DNA of 58,309 bases, taken from CAZXEJ01 sp964639895. Lineage in GTDB: Bacteria; Desulfobacterota_D; UBA1144; Nemesobacterales; JADFKM01. Below the pieces are notes generated by a model, which did not search any database, was not told where the DNA came from, and was given only the letters and a program-made list of their open reading frames with translations. Shown here piece by piece: positions 18,077-27,644 of the stretch. Position 1 is the first letter of the stretch, and each line of letters opens with the position of its first letter. The stretch covers positions 1 through 58,309 of the forward strand of contig CAZXEJ010000009.1 in NCBI GenBank assembly GCA_964639895.1, read 5' to 3'. The position numbers and the translations under genes were made by a program.

Positions 18077-18091
18077 TGACAAAATTTGTCA
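18077..18091. promoter_or_regulatory. Perfect palindrome, possible enhancer or operator
   Basis: TGACAAAATTTGTCA is a perfect inverted repeat around a central A. It lies about 115 bases upstream of the sigma-54 promoter, a normal enhancer distance, and about 60 bases upstream of the promoter of the zinc-ribbon gene. Confidence 0.5.
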
Positions 18092-18142
18092 ACTTTCGGG
18101 GCCTACGGAGCGTAGAGCATCGAGCAGACACAGGGAAGTGGA

Positions 18143-18177
18143 TTGACATTGCTGCCGTTTGATGGGAAATTATTTCC
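18143..18177 (+). promoter_or_regulatory. Promoter and operator of the zinc-ribbon gene
   Basis: TTGACA (18143-18148), a 17-base spacer and GAAATT (18166-18171) form a plausible sigma-70 promoter. The -10 lies inside the perfect 13-base palindrome GGAAATTATTTCC (18165-18177), a likely repressor site. Confidence 0.5.
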
Positions 18178-18207
18178 TACAACAACCGTGCGGGGAGGAT
18201 ACGGCCG

Positions 18208-18408
18208 ATGAAGGTGAAGAGAATCTGCTGGGACTGCAAGGGCGCTCCCGTGGTGGAGTGGAAGGTGCTCTCGAAGGCTGAGACCGCCGAGGGGTGTCTC
18301 CTCAGCATCTCGTGTCCCCAGTGCAGGAAGGAAACCCGCGTCTACGGATGGATGGTGGGATGCCAGTGTGAGACGTGCAAGTCCCGTATGGTGGGGGCAG
18401 GCAAGTAA
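18208..18408 (+). CDS. Small zinc-ribbon protein
   Basis: The 66-residue protein has CWDC near residue 7, CPQC near 36, and CQCETC near 53, enough for one or two zinc sites. The fold suggests a zinc ribbon, but no partner or function is evident. GGGGAGG lies before the ATG. The product is highly basic and cytosolic. galE follows 129 bases downstream. Confidence 0.75.
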   Translation: MKVKRICWDCKGAPVVEWKVLSKAETAEGCLLSISCPQCRKETRVYGWMVGCQCETCKSRMVGAGK

Positions 18409-18537
18409 CCCACACACCGGTCCCGGAGGGCAACGGGTGCTCCGGGCAAAAGAGGGTGACGGCCGCCGTCGGAGGCCCGCCACGCACACGTATGGCCTGA
18501 TGGAGGCAGCATCTCGGGACCCGCACCCCGCCGCAGT

Positions 18538-19509
18538 ATGAAGATCCTGGTCACAGGTGGAGCCGGCTACATCGGCTCCATAATGACACGCCTCCTCTTG
18601 GACGAGGGCTTCGACGTCGTCGTGGCCGACAACCTCTCCGGCGGACGCATCGAAGCCGTCGACGCTCGCGCCGATCTGGTCGTGATCGACATACTCGACG
18701 GCCCGAGACTCAAGCGGCTCGTCGCCGAGACGGGGGTGGAGGCCGCCATACATTTCGCCGGCGTCATATCGATGGGCGAATCGATGCGCGACGCCGCCAA
18801 GTATTTCCGCACGAACGTAGTGGGCACGCTCAATGCGGCCGAGGCGCTGGTGGCAGGCGGCGTCGACAAGTTGATCTTCTCCTCCTCGGCCGGCGTCTAC
18901 GGCAACACTCACGCCGAGCTCATTGACGAGGACCATCCGAAACACCCTACCAATCCCTACGGCGAGAGCAAGCTCATGGCCGAGCAGCTGCTGGGCTGGT
19001 TCGGAACGGTACACGGGCTTCGCACCGTCTCTCTCCGCTACTTCAACGCAGCCGGCGCCACGCAGGACGGCAAGTTGGGCGAGAACCACGATCCCGAGAC
19101 CCACATAATCCCCCTCGCGCTCGAGGCCTGCCGCGACGGCCGCGAGTTCACGCTGTTTGGCACCGACTACCCGACCCCCGACGGCACCTGCATAAGGGAC
19201 TACATCCACGTCGAGGACCTGTGCCGCGCCCATCTGGCGGCGCTACATTCTCTGTTGGAAGGGGGGCGCGGCGGCACCTACAACGTGGGCACAGGCCGTG
19301 GGGTCTCGAACCGGGAAATACTGCGCAAGGTGGAAGAGGTGACCGGCCGGAGGCTGCGAGTGTTAGAAGGCCCACGGCGGGCGGGCGACGCCCCGCGCCT
19401 CGTGGCTGACCCGAAGCGGATCGCTGCCGCCTACGGCTGGGAGCCCCGGCTCTCGGACACGGACACCATCGTACGGACGGCGTGGCAATACATGCAGGGA
19501 CGGCCGTGA
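18538..19509 (+). CDS. galE: UDP-glucose 4-epimerase
   Basis: The 323-residue extended SDR starts MKILVTGGAGYIGSIMTRLL (NAD-binding GGAGYIGS) and has NLSGG, the serine segment SSSAGVYG, the catalytic pair in NPYGESK, and the substrate region SLRYFNAAGA. These are standard for GalE, which interconverts UDP-glucose and UDP-galactose for surface polysaccharide. There is no clear ribosome site before the ATG. Related hexose epimerases (UDP-GlcNAc or UDP-GlcA) are possible, but motifs and length fit GalE best. Confidence 0.92.
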   Translation: MKILVTGGAGYIGSIMTRLLLDEGFDVVVADNLSGGRIEAVDARADLVVIDILDGPRLKRLVAETGVEAAIHFAGVISMGESMRDAAKYFRTNVVGTLNAAEALVAGGVDKLIFSSSAGVYGNTHAELIDEDHPKHPTNPYGESKLMAEQLLGWFGTVHGLRTVSLRYFNAAGATQDGKLGENHDPETHIIPLALEACRDGREFTLFGTDYPTPDGTCIRDYIHVEDLCRAHLAALHSLLEGGRGGTYNVGTGRGVSNREILRKVEEVTGRRLRVLEGPRRAGDAPRLVADPKRIAAAYGWEPRLSDTDTIVRTAWQYMQGRP

Positions 19510-19624
19510 TCAGGTGGGACTGCGTTGGAAGAGGCTTCTCCGAGCCGCCCCCCGACACCGCGCTAGAACGCACCCTACGGGGGCAAGGCCTCGGCAAAGG
19601 AAACGAAACAGGGGAGGCACCGTG

Positions 19625-20626
19625 ATGGACTTCAGCCGTCTTGCCAAGCTCAGCACGGCGTACTGGGAATCGCGCCTGCTTCACGTGGCGACCAAACTGG
19701 GCGTGTTCGACCTCCTCGCCTCCGGGCCGCGCGACGCACAGGAGGCGGCCTCGGCGTTGGGCACGGACGCCCGCGCCACGGAGATCGTGTTCAACGCTCT
19801 CGTTGCAATGGAGCTGCTCGAGAAGCGGCAGGGCCGGTTCCACAACAGCCCCCTCGCCGAGCGATACTTGACGAAGCGCTCCCCGCTCTACTACGGCCAC
19901 ATGGTGCTGTTCGAGGGCTCGCTCTGGGACGTGTGGGGGAGGCTCGAAGAGGCTCTCAGGAATGGTGGCCCCCTGCGGAATCCGGACATGTTCCAGAGTT
20001 CTGAGAGCGATACGGAGCTCTTCATAATGGCCATGCACTCGCTCGTGCGGGCCCGAGGGGACGCTGAGCGCGTGGCATCGCTCATAGGGCTTGAGGAGGT
20101 ACGCACGATGATCGACATAGGGTCGGGGCCGGCCACCTACCCGATTGCGTTCAAGAGACTCAAGCCCGAGCTGGAGGTGACGGTGTTCGACCTGCCGGGG
20201 ACGCTGGCCGTGACGCGGCGTGTGCTTGAGGCTGAAGGGATGAAGGGTGCCGTAAGACTCGTCTCGGGCGACTACAACAACGACCAACTGCCCGGGGGGT
20301 TCGACCTGGCACTGCTATCGAACATCATCCACAGCGAGCCCGAAGAGAACAACCGGCTGCTCCTCAGGAAGGTATACCGTTCGCTCAACCAGAGGGGCCG
20401 TGTAGTGATAAAGGACCACATCCTCTCCGAAGACGGAACCCGTCCGGCCGCAGGGGCTATATTCTCCGTGCAGATGCTGCTCGTCACACGCGGGCGCGAC
20501 TACACGCTGGGCGAGGTGAGGGGATGGCTGGAAGAGGCGGGATTCGTGGACGTGGAGGTAATGGAGCTGCCGCCGCCCACGTCATCTTCGCTCGTCGTGG
20601 CCACAAGGCCGGCCGCGGGCGGTTGA
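19625..20626 (+). CDS. SAM-dependent O-methyltransferase with N-terminal dimerisation domain
   Basis: The 333-residue protein starts with a winged-helix dimerisation domain (about 1-90; YWESRLLHVATKLGVFDLL) and continues with a class I methyltransferase domain. SAM motif I is DIGSGPATYPIAF; LLSNIIHSEPEENNRLL and GRVVIKDHIL follow. It is of the acetylserotonin O-methyltransferase type, including bacterial small-molecule methyltransferases and the bacteriochlorophyll BchU-like group. The substrate is unknown. GGGGAGG precedes ATG 19625. No biosynthetic cluster surrounds it. Confidence 0.88.
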   Translation: MDFSRLAKLSTAYWESRLLHVATKLGVFDLLASGPRDAQEAASALGTDARATEIVFNALVAMELLEKRQGRFHNSPLAERYLTKRSPLYYGHMVLFEGSLWDVWGRLEEALRNGGPLRNPDMFQSSESDTELFIMAMHSLVRARGDAERVASLIGLEEVRTMIDIGSGPATYPIAFKRLKPELEVTVFDLPGTLAVTRRVLEAEGMKGAVRLVSGDYNNDQLPGGFDLALLSNIIHSEPEENNRLLLRKVYRSLNQRGRVVIKDHILSEDGTRPAAGAIFSVQMLLVTRGRDYTLGEVRGWLEEAGFVDVEVMELPPPTSSSLVVATRPAAGG

Positions 20627-20726
20627 TATCAAGCGGCCGCCGGGGCGAAGGCGCCTACCTGAAGGCCGGTCACGCCCTGTGCGGAGCGGCGCGACAGAAG
20701 GAGAAACGCCGCCCCCGACCCTCGCT

Positions 20727-21128
20727 TTACAACACCCTGCGGAGCGCGGCCACGAAGCGGTATACCACCTTGGCGGCGGCGTGGACGCCCGGTAAGAGCA
20801 GCAACCGGCAGAGCACCCTATACCCCCGGATGCGGGCCAGGGCGGCTATGGCATCAACGCCGCGCAGCGGCTCGGCCACGTCCGGCACCACGAGTACGAC
20901 GCCGCGCTCGGCCCACCGCTTGAGCCCCGCGTCTATGGCCGGCAGGTCGTGGTAGGAGAGGACCTCCACCCCCTGCATGAAACCGTTGCGCCCTGCGTAG
21001 GCGACGAGTTCTCGGCACATGCGGCACCGACCGTCGTAGAGAAGCACGGCCGGGGCGTCCTTCCCAGTGCTCCGCTTGCCGGGCCGGGCGGGCGCCGTCG
21101 GGGGAGCCGGAGAGATATCCACAATCAC
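20727..21128 (-). CDS. DCC-family thiol-disulfide oxidoreductase-like protein (DUF393)
   Basis: The protein has the family signature LLYDGRCRMCRELV (DGxCxxC) followed by a thioredoxin-like fold and a C-terminal hydrophobic helix region (ALARIRGYRVLCRLLLLPGV). Biochemical roles of DUF393 proteins are poorly known. GTG 21128 is proposed because a TATACT -10 box (21136-21141) ends only seven bases upstream, which implies a leaderless message. The frame stays open to 21203, so the N-terminus is uncertain. Confidence 0.8.
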   Translation of the reverse strand: MIVDISPAPPTAPARPGKRSTGKDAPAVLLYDGRCRMCRELVAYAGRNGFMQGVEVLSYHDLPAIDAGLKRWAERGVVLVVPDVAEPLRGVDAIAALARIRGYRVLCRLLLLPGVHAAAKVVYRFVAALRRVL

Positions 21129-21247
21129 ACCACGTAGTATAACACGCCACGGGCGGCCGCCGCTCCATTGACACGGCGCACCCATGCGTGACACAATTTC
21201 CATAGCGGGGCGTTCCCGACAATTCCCAGCCGAGGGAGGCCAGAGCC

Positions 21248-22474
21248 GTGGCGGAGAGCTACAGCACGGACGTCCGTATCGGCGAGGTGGAAAAGATTGC
21301 GGGCATGATCCTCGACATGCCCGTCGGCATGAAGCCTCCCATCGTGGGGTCGAAGATAAACATCTGGAAACAGGACCCCACTGTCGAGGAGGTTGGCGTA
21401 CGGCCCGTATACGTGAACAACACCGTCTACCCCGGCCCCTCGGACCCGCAGATCGCCGTCATCGGGCCCCATCCCGTACAGCCCGATTCGAACGGGGACT
21501 TCCTGTTCCCACCCCCCGATACGAAGGCCGTCTACGACATCTACGACACCGACGCCGCCCCCCGCGAGAGCGACTGGCTGTTCGACGCCTCGCACACCTA
21601 CGCCGTCGTGCGGCTCACCGTGAACATGTACCAGCAGCTGCTGGGAACGCGCCTGCTCTGGCAGTGGAACAACGAGAAGAACATCGAGCCCCTCAAGATA
21701 TATCCTCACGCCGGCTTCGCCAAGAACGCTTACTACGACAGGACCGCCAAGGCGCTGAAGTTCTTCTACGTTTTCTTCTACGACAAACCCCCCGTTTTCG
21801 CGTGCCGCTCGTTCGATCTGGTGGCCCACGAGACGGGCCACGCCGTACTCGACGCCTTACAACCCCGGTGGCTCGGCAAGGATGTCGTCTCCCCCCACGC
21901 GGCGGCGCTGCACGAATCGTTCTGCGACCTCACGGCCATTTTCCTCGTCCTCTCCCAGTTCGACCTAATCGATCACATCATCGTACGCACCAAGGCCGAC
22001 CTCCATTATGAGAAGAACATACTCTCCATATGGAGCGAGCAATTGAACGAGATAACCGGCGTGGGCGGCGCGCGGAACGCAGACAACGAGCTCAAGATGA
22101 GCGACGTAACCCCGAGCCCCCACGACATGTCGCGCGTCTTTACGGGAGCCGTCTACGACGTCCTGGCCGACATATTCACCTCGATGAGGGACACGCGCGT
22201 AAGGGACGACTGCGAGGCCCTCTACCTTGCGGGCAAGCACGTGGCTAAGATGGTACTCGAGGCATTCCGCAACGCCCCTGCCGAAGACCCCACGTTCAGC
22301 GACGTCGCCCTGGGGATGAGGGACTACGCCCTGAGGGAAGGCCGTCGAGACCAGGCCCGATGCATTGAAAAGCACTTCATGTACCGCGAGATACTGGGCT
22401 ACGAATTCTCAGAGGAAAAGGAACCAACGGCGGGAGCCGAAGCGACACCCTGCTTCCTGAGGGCGATAGCGTAG
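21248..22474 (+). CDS. Cytosolic thermolysin-clan (gluzincin-like) metalloprotease
   Basis: The 408-residue protein carries the zinc motif HETGH within FDLVAHETGHAVLDALQP and, about 30 residues later, ALHESFCDLTAIF, whose Glu matches the third zinc ligand of M4-like peptidases (ExxxD). A later HDMSRVFTGAVYDVLADIF segment aligns with the C-terminal helical domain of that clan. There is no signal peptide or propeptide, unlike secreted thermolysins, so it probably acts in the cytosol. GTG 21248 follows GGGAGG. The gene stands alone. Confidence 0.8.
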   Translation: MAESYSTDVRIGEVEKIAGMILDMPVGMKPPIVGSKINIWKQDPTVEEVGVRPVYVNNTVYPGPSDPQIAVIGPHPVQPDSNGDFLFPPPDTKAVYDIYDTDAAPRESDWLFDASHTYAVVRLTVNMYQQLLGTRLLWQWNNEKNIEPLKIYPHAGFAKNAYYDRTAKALKFFYVFFYDKPPVFACRSFDLVAHETGHAVLDALQPRWLGKDVVSPHAAALHESFCDLTAIFLVLSQFDLIDHIIVRTKADLHYEKNILSIWSEQLNEITGVGGARNADNELKMSDVTPSPHDMSRVFTGAVYDVLADIFTSMRDTRVRDDCEALYLAGKHVAKMVLEAFRNAPAEDPTFSDVALGMRDYALREGRRDQARCIEKHFMYREILGYEFSEEKEPTAGAEATPCFLRAIA

Positions 22475-23433
22475 CCGTCCTCATCACTCCACCGACGCCG
22501 TAGCAGCACACCACTTGTCCGTGGAGTTCCCCCCGCGGAGCTCCCAGACTCCGTCGCACAAGGAGCGGGGTTCGGCATAGAGCATGCCGGCGGAACCGCT
22601 CTTACCTTCCCTCTTCCGGAGGGCGCCTTCGGTGTTTAATGACGCAGGCCGCCCAGGCCGGCGCGCTCCAGCCTAAATCCGGCCGCACGGCCTGCGCCCG
22701 TTTCGGTACCCGGACCGGCAACGCGGGAAAAGGTCGGAGTCGGCCGTCCACTCACCTGCAACACTATCGGCAGCGAGGCCGCTGTCCAGCTCCATCCGCC
22801 TCTCCTCGATACCACACATCTGGAACGCGCTCCATGCCCTCCCGATGCAACGGGAGGAACGCCGCACAGGGCCTGGCCCGGATTGTAAGACCCCTCCCAC
22901 AGCAAGACGGAAGAGCGACCTACAATGACGCCGAGACCGCAAGTTGCGCCACGCCTCTCCCCCCACCCGCGGTGGGCTCAGGGGCCACACGGCTCCTGCG
23001 GCTGAGCACGGCGAGATCCGCCCCCAGCAAACACGCCCCCCCCAGGTGAAACCCACAACACCGAACGACAGGTTGCCGCCGCCCACCCCCCTCCACGCCA
23101 AGGACTGCCGCCTGCAGTGATCACCACGACCGTGAACCGCACCCCACGACCCCACGCCGGGGGGCCGAGCCATCCACACCCTTCGCACACGCCACCGGGG
23201 TCTGCCCCAAGACCACTTCGTGCAGCCAACAACTCCTTACGGGGCGAGCCCCCGCCTACTCTCCGCCCCCCACCGCCCTCTTCAGACGCCGCTCGGGCGC
23301 ACCACCACGGCACACCCCCCCATGAACCACTCTCACCCACCAGGGGCTCTCCAAAGCTGGCGCCACCCATCCCCCCGACCGGCACTCCCCGCACAAAACC
23401 ACAGCCCGCCCCCCCGGCCCGCGGCATCCGGAC
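22475..23433. other. Gene-free stretch, strongly C-rich
   Basis: About 960 bases between convergent genes. No frame has plausible codon use; the middle is dominated by CCCC and CACC words on the + strand. No RNA or terminator was recognised. Confidence 0.6.
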
Positions 23434-23949
23434 TCAGAGCAGCAACCGCTCCAACAAGCCGAGCGCGGCCCCGTAGATACCGGGGGCCTTGCTTTCGGAG
23501 TTGCCTGCCACGTGGAGCGTGCCTATTCGGTTGGTCCTCAGCCACTGCCTCAGCCGGGAGCGCTCGTCCTCTATATGCAGAGGTCGCCGCAGGTCGATCT
23601 GGAAAAGGGGCTTGCCCAGCCGCAGGGCCGAGCCCTCGGTCAGCCTCACGCCCGGGGTCCTGGCCGCGAAGATGAGCAGTACGCCGTCGCTTGCGCGCAC
23701 GTTACGTATGGTTCTTGTCCTGTAGCTTCGGGATGGGAGTTCCACGAGACCCGCGTAGCGCAGCGGGATTGGGGCGTCCTCGGCTCTCCTGCCTCGGGGG
23801 ACGAAGCCCGTGTAGTCGACGCCGTGTTTGAGTGCGAAGTCGAGCACCGCCCTGTCGACACCTGTCTGGCCGCCCGAGACAATACGGGCCACGGCGACCG
23901 TCGGCAGCCGAAGCGAAGGGGCACGCTCCTCACTCAGGGGGGGCAGCAA
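23434..23949 (-). CDS. cpYpsA-type putative molybdenum carrier family protein
   Basis: The 171-residue protein matches the putative molybdenum-cofactor-carrier/circularly permuted YpsA family. It has VARIVSGGQTGVDRAVLDFA, GFVPRGRRAEDAPIPLRY, a TIRNVRASDGVLLIF strand and a C-terminal GPGIY-like SKAPGIYGAALG. The family is a Rossmann-like nucleotide or cofactor binder; cofactor carriage is shown for the algal MCP only. The start may be TTG 23949, with a TATACT box about 14-20 bases upstream, or GTG 23892 at the conserved strand. Confidence 0.82.
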   Translation of the reverse strand: MLPPLSEERAPSLRLPTVAVARIVSGGQTGVDRAVLDFALKHGVDYTGFVPRGRRAEDAPIPLRYAGLVELPSRSYRTRTIRNVRASDGVLLIFAARTPGVRLTEGSALRLGKPLFQIDLRRPLHIEDERSRLRQWLRTNRIGTLHVAGNSESKAPGIYGAALGLLERLLL

Positions 23950-25145
23950 TCTCCACCGAAAACAGTATATCGCATCACGATAATAGTAGCACGCCGCCGA
24001 CCGCCTCTCAACCGGAACGGCTCACCTCACCGTCAAGGCGCCAACCGGTGCCCCCTACACCCTACACCCGTGCCATGTCCTCCCCGCCTCACGGCTGGCG
24101 GCAGAAGCCACCCCACGACCTCCGATGACCTGCCACGCGAGACCAACCCCTCAGGACACGGCCGTAGCGGAGACGAACCCTCACCCCGTCTTACTACCGC
24201 AACCAAGAACCGAGCAAGCACGAAGACCCGGCCACCCCGAAAAGCAGGGCCGCACCCCACCACCTTGTGCGGCGGGGCCGGGGCTGGCATATACCGGCGT
24301 CCAGCCACGGAGTGGAGGGGGGAGGAGGCACACCATCGAACGTCCTTCCTTCGCCTGCCTCGGGCAGCCCAATACGCGAGGCCGCCACCCACGGCCCTCC
24401 ATGCACCCCAGGCCCCAACTCGCGCAACACGACGATACGAGTACACGAAGGCCCCCAGCACTGCACAGGACGCTCATTGCAGAAGCGCGGTCCACTCGGG
24501 GCATCCCCGGCGACGATATCCTCTTCGCGGATACACGCAGCTACTCCCCCACACACCCCATTACGCGGTGTACACCGCGCTGCGGCCTCATGAACCCGGC
24601 ACGGGACCGGATAATCCTTTCGCCGCAGGCGGCCACGCTTCCATGCACACCCATTCTCCGTCCGCACCCACGACACGTGCACTCCCCCGGAATGGGCATT
24701 CCATCCCTTCAGGCCGGGGCGCCTTGAAATGCACCTAGCCCCCTACTACCCCGACCGTGCCGCCTCCCGGGAGTGCGGTGCGCCTCCTTACCCCAATGGA
24801 GCCCGCAACCAAACCGCAAGCCCGACACCCCGGCCCTCGACCCGGAGCCGCGTGCTCCTCGCTCGTCCCCGCACCGTCCCGCTGCTTCGCCCCGTCGCGT
24901 AGTGCCCGCCAAAGAGGGCGGTAGGGCACGCTACCGATGGGACCCAGGGAGGTGCCCACGTCGGCATTGGAGGGGGGATCTAGAAGGGGAGCGATTTCGA
25001 GACGGACGCGGGGGGGAGCGAGCAGCGAAGACCCTGATGGCACCCCACCGGCTCAGACCTTCTCACCACCAAGTAGGGTAGACGTGCTAGGAGAGAGTAT
25101 CATACGGCCTGCCGCCGCGGAGGCGGGGTGGTTACACCTTAGAGC
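23950..25145. other. Gene-free stretch, strongly C-rich
   Basis: About 1.2 kb. Long open frames exist only because stop codons are rare at this composition; their translations are Pro/Arg/His/Thr-rich without motifs. The TATACT -10 box for the minus-strand gene lies near 23964-23970. Confidence 0.6.
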
Positions 25146-27644
25146 TCAGGAAGCGACCCATTGCTCGACCAACCGCCTGTGCTCGTCTAGCAGAGCCTCG
25201 GCGCGCGGCTTCGAATCGGCCTCGACGTAGATGTGGACGAACGACTTGTACTGGTCGGGGAAGATCAGCACCCACGAGCCGTCGAACGCTATCCTTACGC
25301 CGTCGAGGAAGGTTGCGTCCTTGTCCATGGCGTACTCGGACGCCTTTCTCATGACCACACCCTTCTGCTCCCAGGGACAGGCCACGGTCGTGTGGTAGAA
25401 GTGGAGAGGAGGAATCTCGCGCGCCACCTCCGAGAGCGTGGCGCCGAGCGCGGCCATGTACTCGAGCACCTTGGCCAGGGCGAACATACCGTCGTACGAC
25501 TTGTGGAACGCCGGGAATATGAATCCCCCGTCCGGATAGGCGAGGAACCGCGCGCCGTTGTCCTTCGTCCCTTCGGACACGGCGCGTGCGTTGTTCTTGG
25601 CCCTCCTTACGCTGAATCCGTACTCGCGGGCAAGACAGTCGACGTAGGAGGGGACGAAGAGCGGCAAGACGATGGTCGAGGGGGACTCGCACTTGAGGAA
25701 CAGGTGCAGCATCAGGAGCAGGGAATCCAGACCGGCGTAGACGCGGCCGCGCTCGTCGACGAAATTGACGCGCTCGCCCCAGGGATCGAGCCAGAAAGCC
25801 GCGTCCGATGCCGTGGCCGTGACGATTGCCGAAAGCTGGTCGGTCGACTTGGCGAAATCTATCTCGCGCTGATGTTGTAGCGTGTAGCCGTTGAGGCTGA
25901 CCACCTCGCAGCCGAGCTCGTTCAGAATGGAGGGGAAAAATCTCGAGGCCGGGCCGAACGAGAAGTCCACCACGATGCGGAATTTCTTCTCTTTTATCTT
26001 CTCCGTCTCCATCGTCTCAAGGAACGCCTCCATGTAGGCGTTCGTCACGTCCCTGTTGTCGGTGATGCGGCCGACGGCGTCCTCGGTCACACGGCGGAAG
26101 TCCTCGCGCTGGAACACCCTCTCGAAGGACTTCTCAAACGCGGCCGACGACTCGTAGCCGCCGGCGCCGTAGAATAGAATCTCCGTGACCTCGGGGTTGT
26201 CGAGCGAGTAGCGAAAGTATGTGCCGCCCCGCTCCTTGCTCTCGGCCAGCCTGTAGCGAAGGACCGGTATGGGCACCTCCTTGAGGTCGTTGACGTTGAC
26301 CCCGGCCGAGAGCACCCCCGCCACGAATGCCCGCTTTATCATTCGCGGCGCCCTGTAGGCGTCGCGGCCCATCAGAACGGTCGAGCCCTTCGAAAGAAAA
26401 GTGGCGAATGCGGCGCCCAGCTTGGCGGCAAGCTCGGGGGTGAGCTCGAAGTTGGCCAGCCCCTTGACCTTGGCCTCTTCGAAAAGCGACCTCCTCCACC
26501 TCTCGCCCCAGATCACGTTCGAAGACACCACGGCCCGCGACTCTATCTCCTTGCTGGGCCACACCTTCACACCTTCCCTCAGAACCGCTCCCCGGCCGAT
26601 GCGGCAGTTGGGGGCCACCACAACCCCCTTCTCCAAGCGGGCGCCCTCCTCGACGACGACACCCGAGCAGACGACGCTCCCCTCGACGCCGGCCCGCGGA
26701 CCTATCCTCACGCCGTCCCAAAGCACGCTTTCGACGACGGAAGCTCCCTCTTCGATTACGCACCCCTTGCCGATGACGCTGTCCTTGACCGAGGCCCGGG
26801 GTCTGACGACGCTCCCCTCGCCCACGATCACCGTACCGGCCACCTCGCTCTCCGGCGCGATCTCAACCCCGTCGGCCAGCCAAATGTTCTTGCCCACGAT
26901 GTCGAGCCGCTTCCCCTTGCCCTTGACCTTCACCTTGCCACGAAGAATGTCGGCGTTGGCATGCCAGTAAGAGGTCGTATCGCCGACGTCCCGCCAGTAG
27001 CCCTTGAGTAGGCAGCCGTACAGCGGCTTGCCCCCTTCGAGCAGACGGGGAAACAGGTCGCGGCCGAAGTCGTAGGGCTGCCTCTTGGGTATGTGGTCGA
27101 ACACCTCGGGCTCCATCACGTAGATGCCAGCGTTTATGGAGTCACTGAACACCTCACCCCAGCCGGGCTTCTCGAGGAACTTGACCACGCGGCCCTCGGA
27201 ATCGGTGATGACGATGCCGAACTGGAGAGGATCGCTCACGGTGGTGAGCCCCAACGTTGCCACGGCACCCTTTTCCCTGTGGAACCGCACTAGTGCCGAG
27301 AGGTCCGCGTCCGTGAGAAGGTCGCCGCTCATGACGAGAAAGGTATCGTTCCACTCCAAACGGTCACGGGCATAGCGGAGTGCGCCGGCCGTGCCGTAGT
27401 CCTCAGGCGGCAGCGTGTAGGTTATGTTGACGCCGAAGTCGCTGCCGTCGCCGAAATATCCCCTGATGGCATCGGGCTGGAAATAGAGCAGGATGACCAG
27501 GTCGCAAAAGCCATGCGAGCGGAGCAGCTCGACGATGTGTTCAAGAATGGGTTTTCCAGCCAGGGGGAGCATGGGTTTCGGGGTCGAGTGGGTGAGGGGA
27601 GTAATGCGGGTACCGAAACCGCCCGCCAGAACGACTGCTCTCAT
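25146..27644 (-). CDS. Mannose-1-phosphate guanylyltransferase/phosphomutase-like fusion protein
   Basis: The 832-residue protein has a nucleotidyltransferase domain (about 1-230) starting MRAVVLAGGFGTRITPLT and containing KPMLPLAGKPILEH, a left-handed beta-helix of hexapeptide repeats (about 245-385), and a phosphoglucomutase/phosphomannomutase-like half (about 395-832). Such fusions occur in cyanobacteria and actinobacteria and are assigned to GDP-mannose supply. The usual phosphoserine loop TASHNP is absent: GGTYFRYSLDNPEVTEIL occupies that region, and the first domain has GRDAYRAPRMIK. The mutase half may be inactive or regulatory. ATG 27644 is chosen at the conserved strand rather than the longer frame to 27917. 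Confidence 0.9.
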   Translation of the reverse strand: MRAVVLAGGFGTRITPLTHSTPKPMLPLAGKPILEHIVELLRSHGFCDLVILLYFQPDAIRGYFGDGSDFGVNITYTLPPEDYGTAGALRYARDRLEWNDTFLVMSGDLLTDADLSALVRFHREKGAVATLGLTTVSDPLQFGIVITDSEGRVVKFLEKPGWGEVFSDSINAGIYVMEPEVFDHIPKRQPYDFGRDLFPRLLEGGKPLYGCLLKGYWRDVGDTTSYWHANADILRGKVKVKGKGKRLDIVGKNIWLADGVEIAPESEVAGTVIVGEGSVVRPRASVKDSVIGKGCVIEEGASVVESVLWDGVRIGPRAGVEGSVVCSGVVVEEGARLEKGVVVAPNCRIGRGAVLREGVKVWPSKEIESRAVVSSNVIWGERWRRSLFEEAKVKGLANFELTPELAAKLGAAFATFLSKGSTVLMGRDAYRAPRMIKRAFVAGVLSAGVNVNDLKEVPIPVLRYRLAESKERGGTYFRYSLDNPEVTEILFYGAGGYESSAAFEKSFERVFQREDFRRVTEDAVGRITDNRDVTNAYMEAFLETMETEKIKEKKFRIVVDFSFGPASRFFPSILNELGCEVVSLNGYTLQHQREIDFAKSTDQLSAIVTATASDAAFWLDPWGERVNFVDERGRVYAGLDSLLLMLHLFLKCESPSTIVLPLFVPSYVDCLAREYGFSVRRAKNNARAVSEGTKDNGARFLAYPDGGFIFPAFHKSYDGMFALAKVLEYMAALGATLSEVAREIPPLHFYHTTVACPWEQKGVVMRKASEYAMDKDATFLDGVRIAFDGSWVLIFPDQYKSFVHIYVEADSKPRAEALLDEHRRLVEQWVAS

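Noticed and set aside
23512..24738. 408-codon + strand frame
   Set aside because: It runs antisense through the cpYpsA gene and on into C-rich noncoding DNA; composition is Pro/Arg/His/Thr-rich with no domain.
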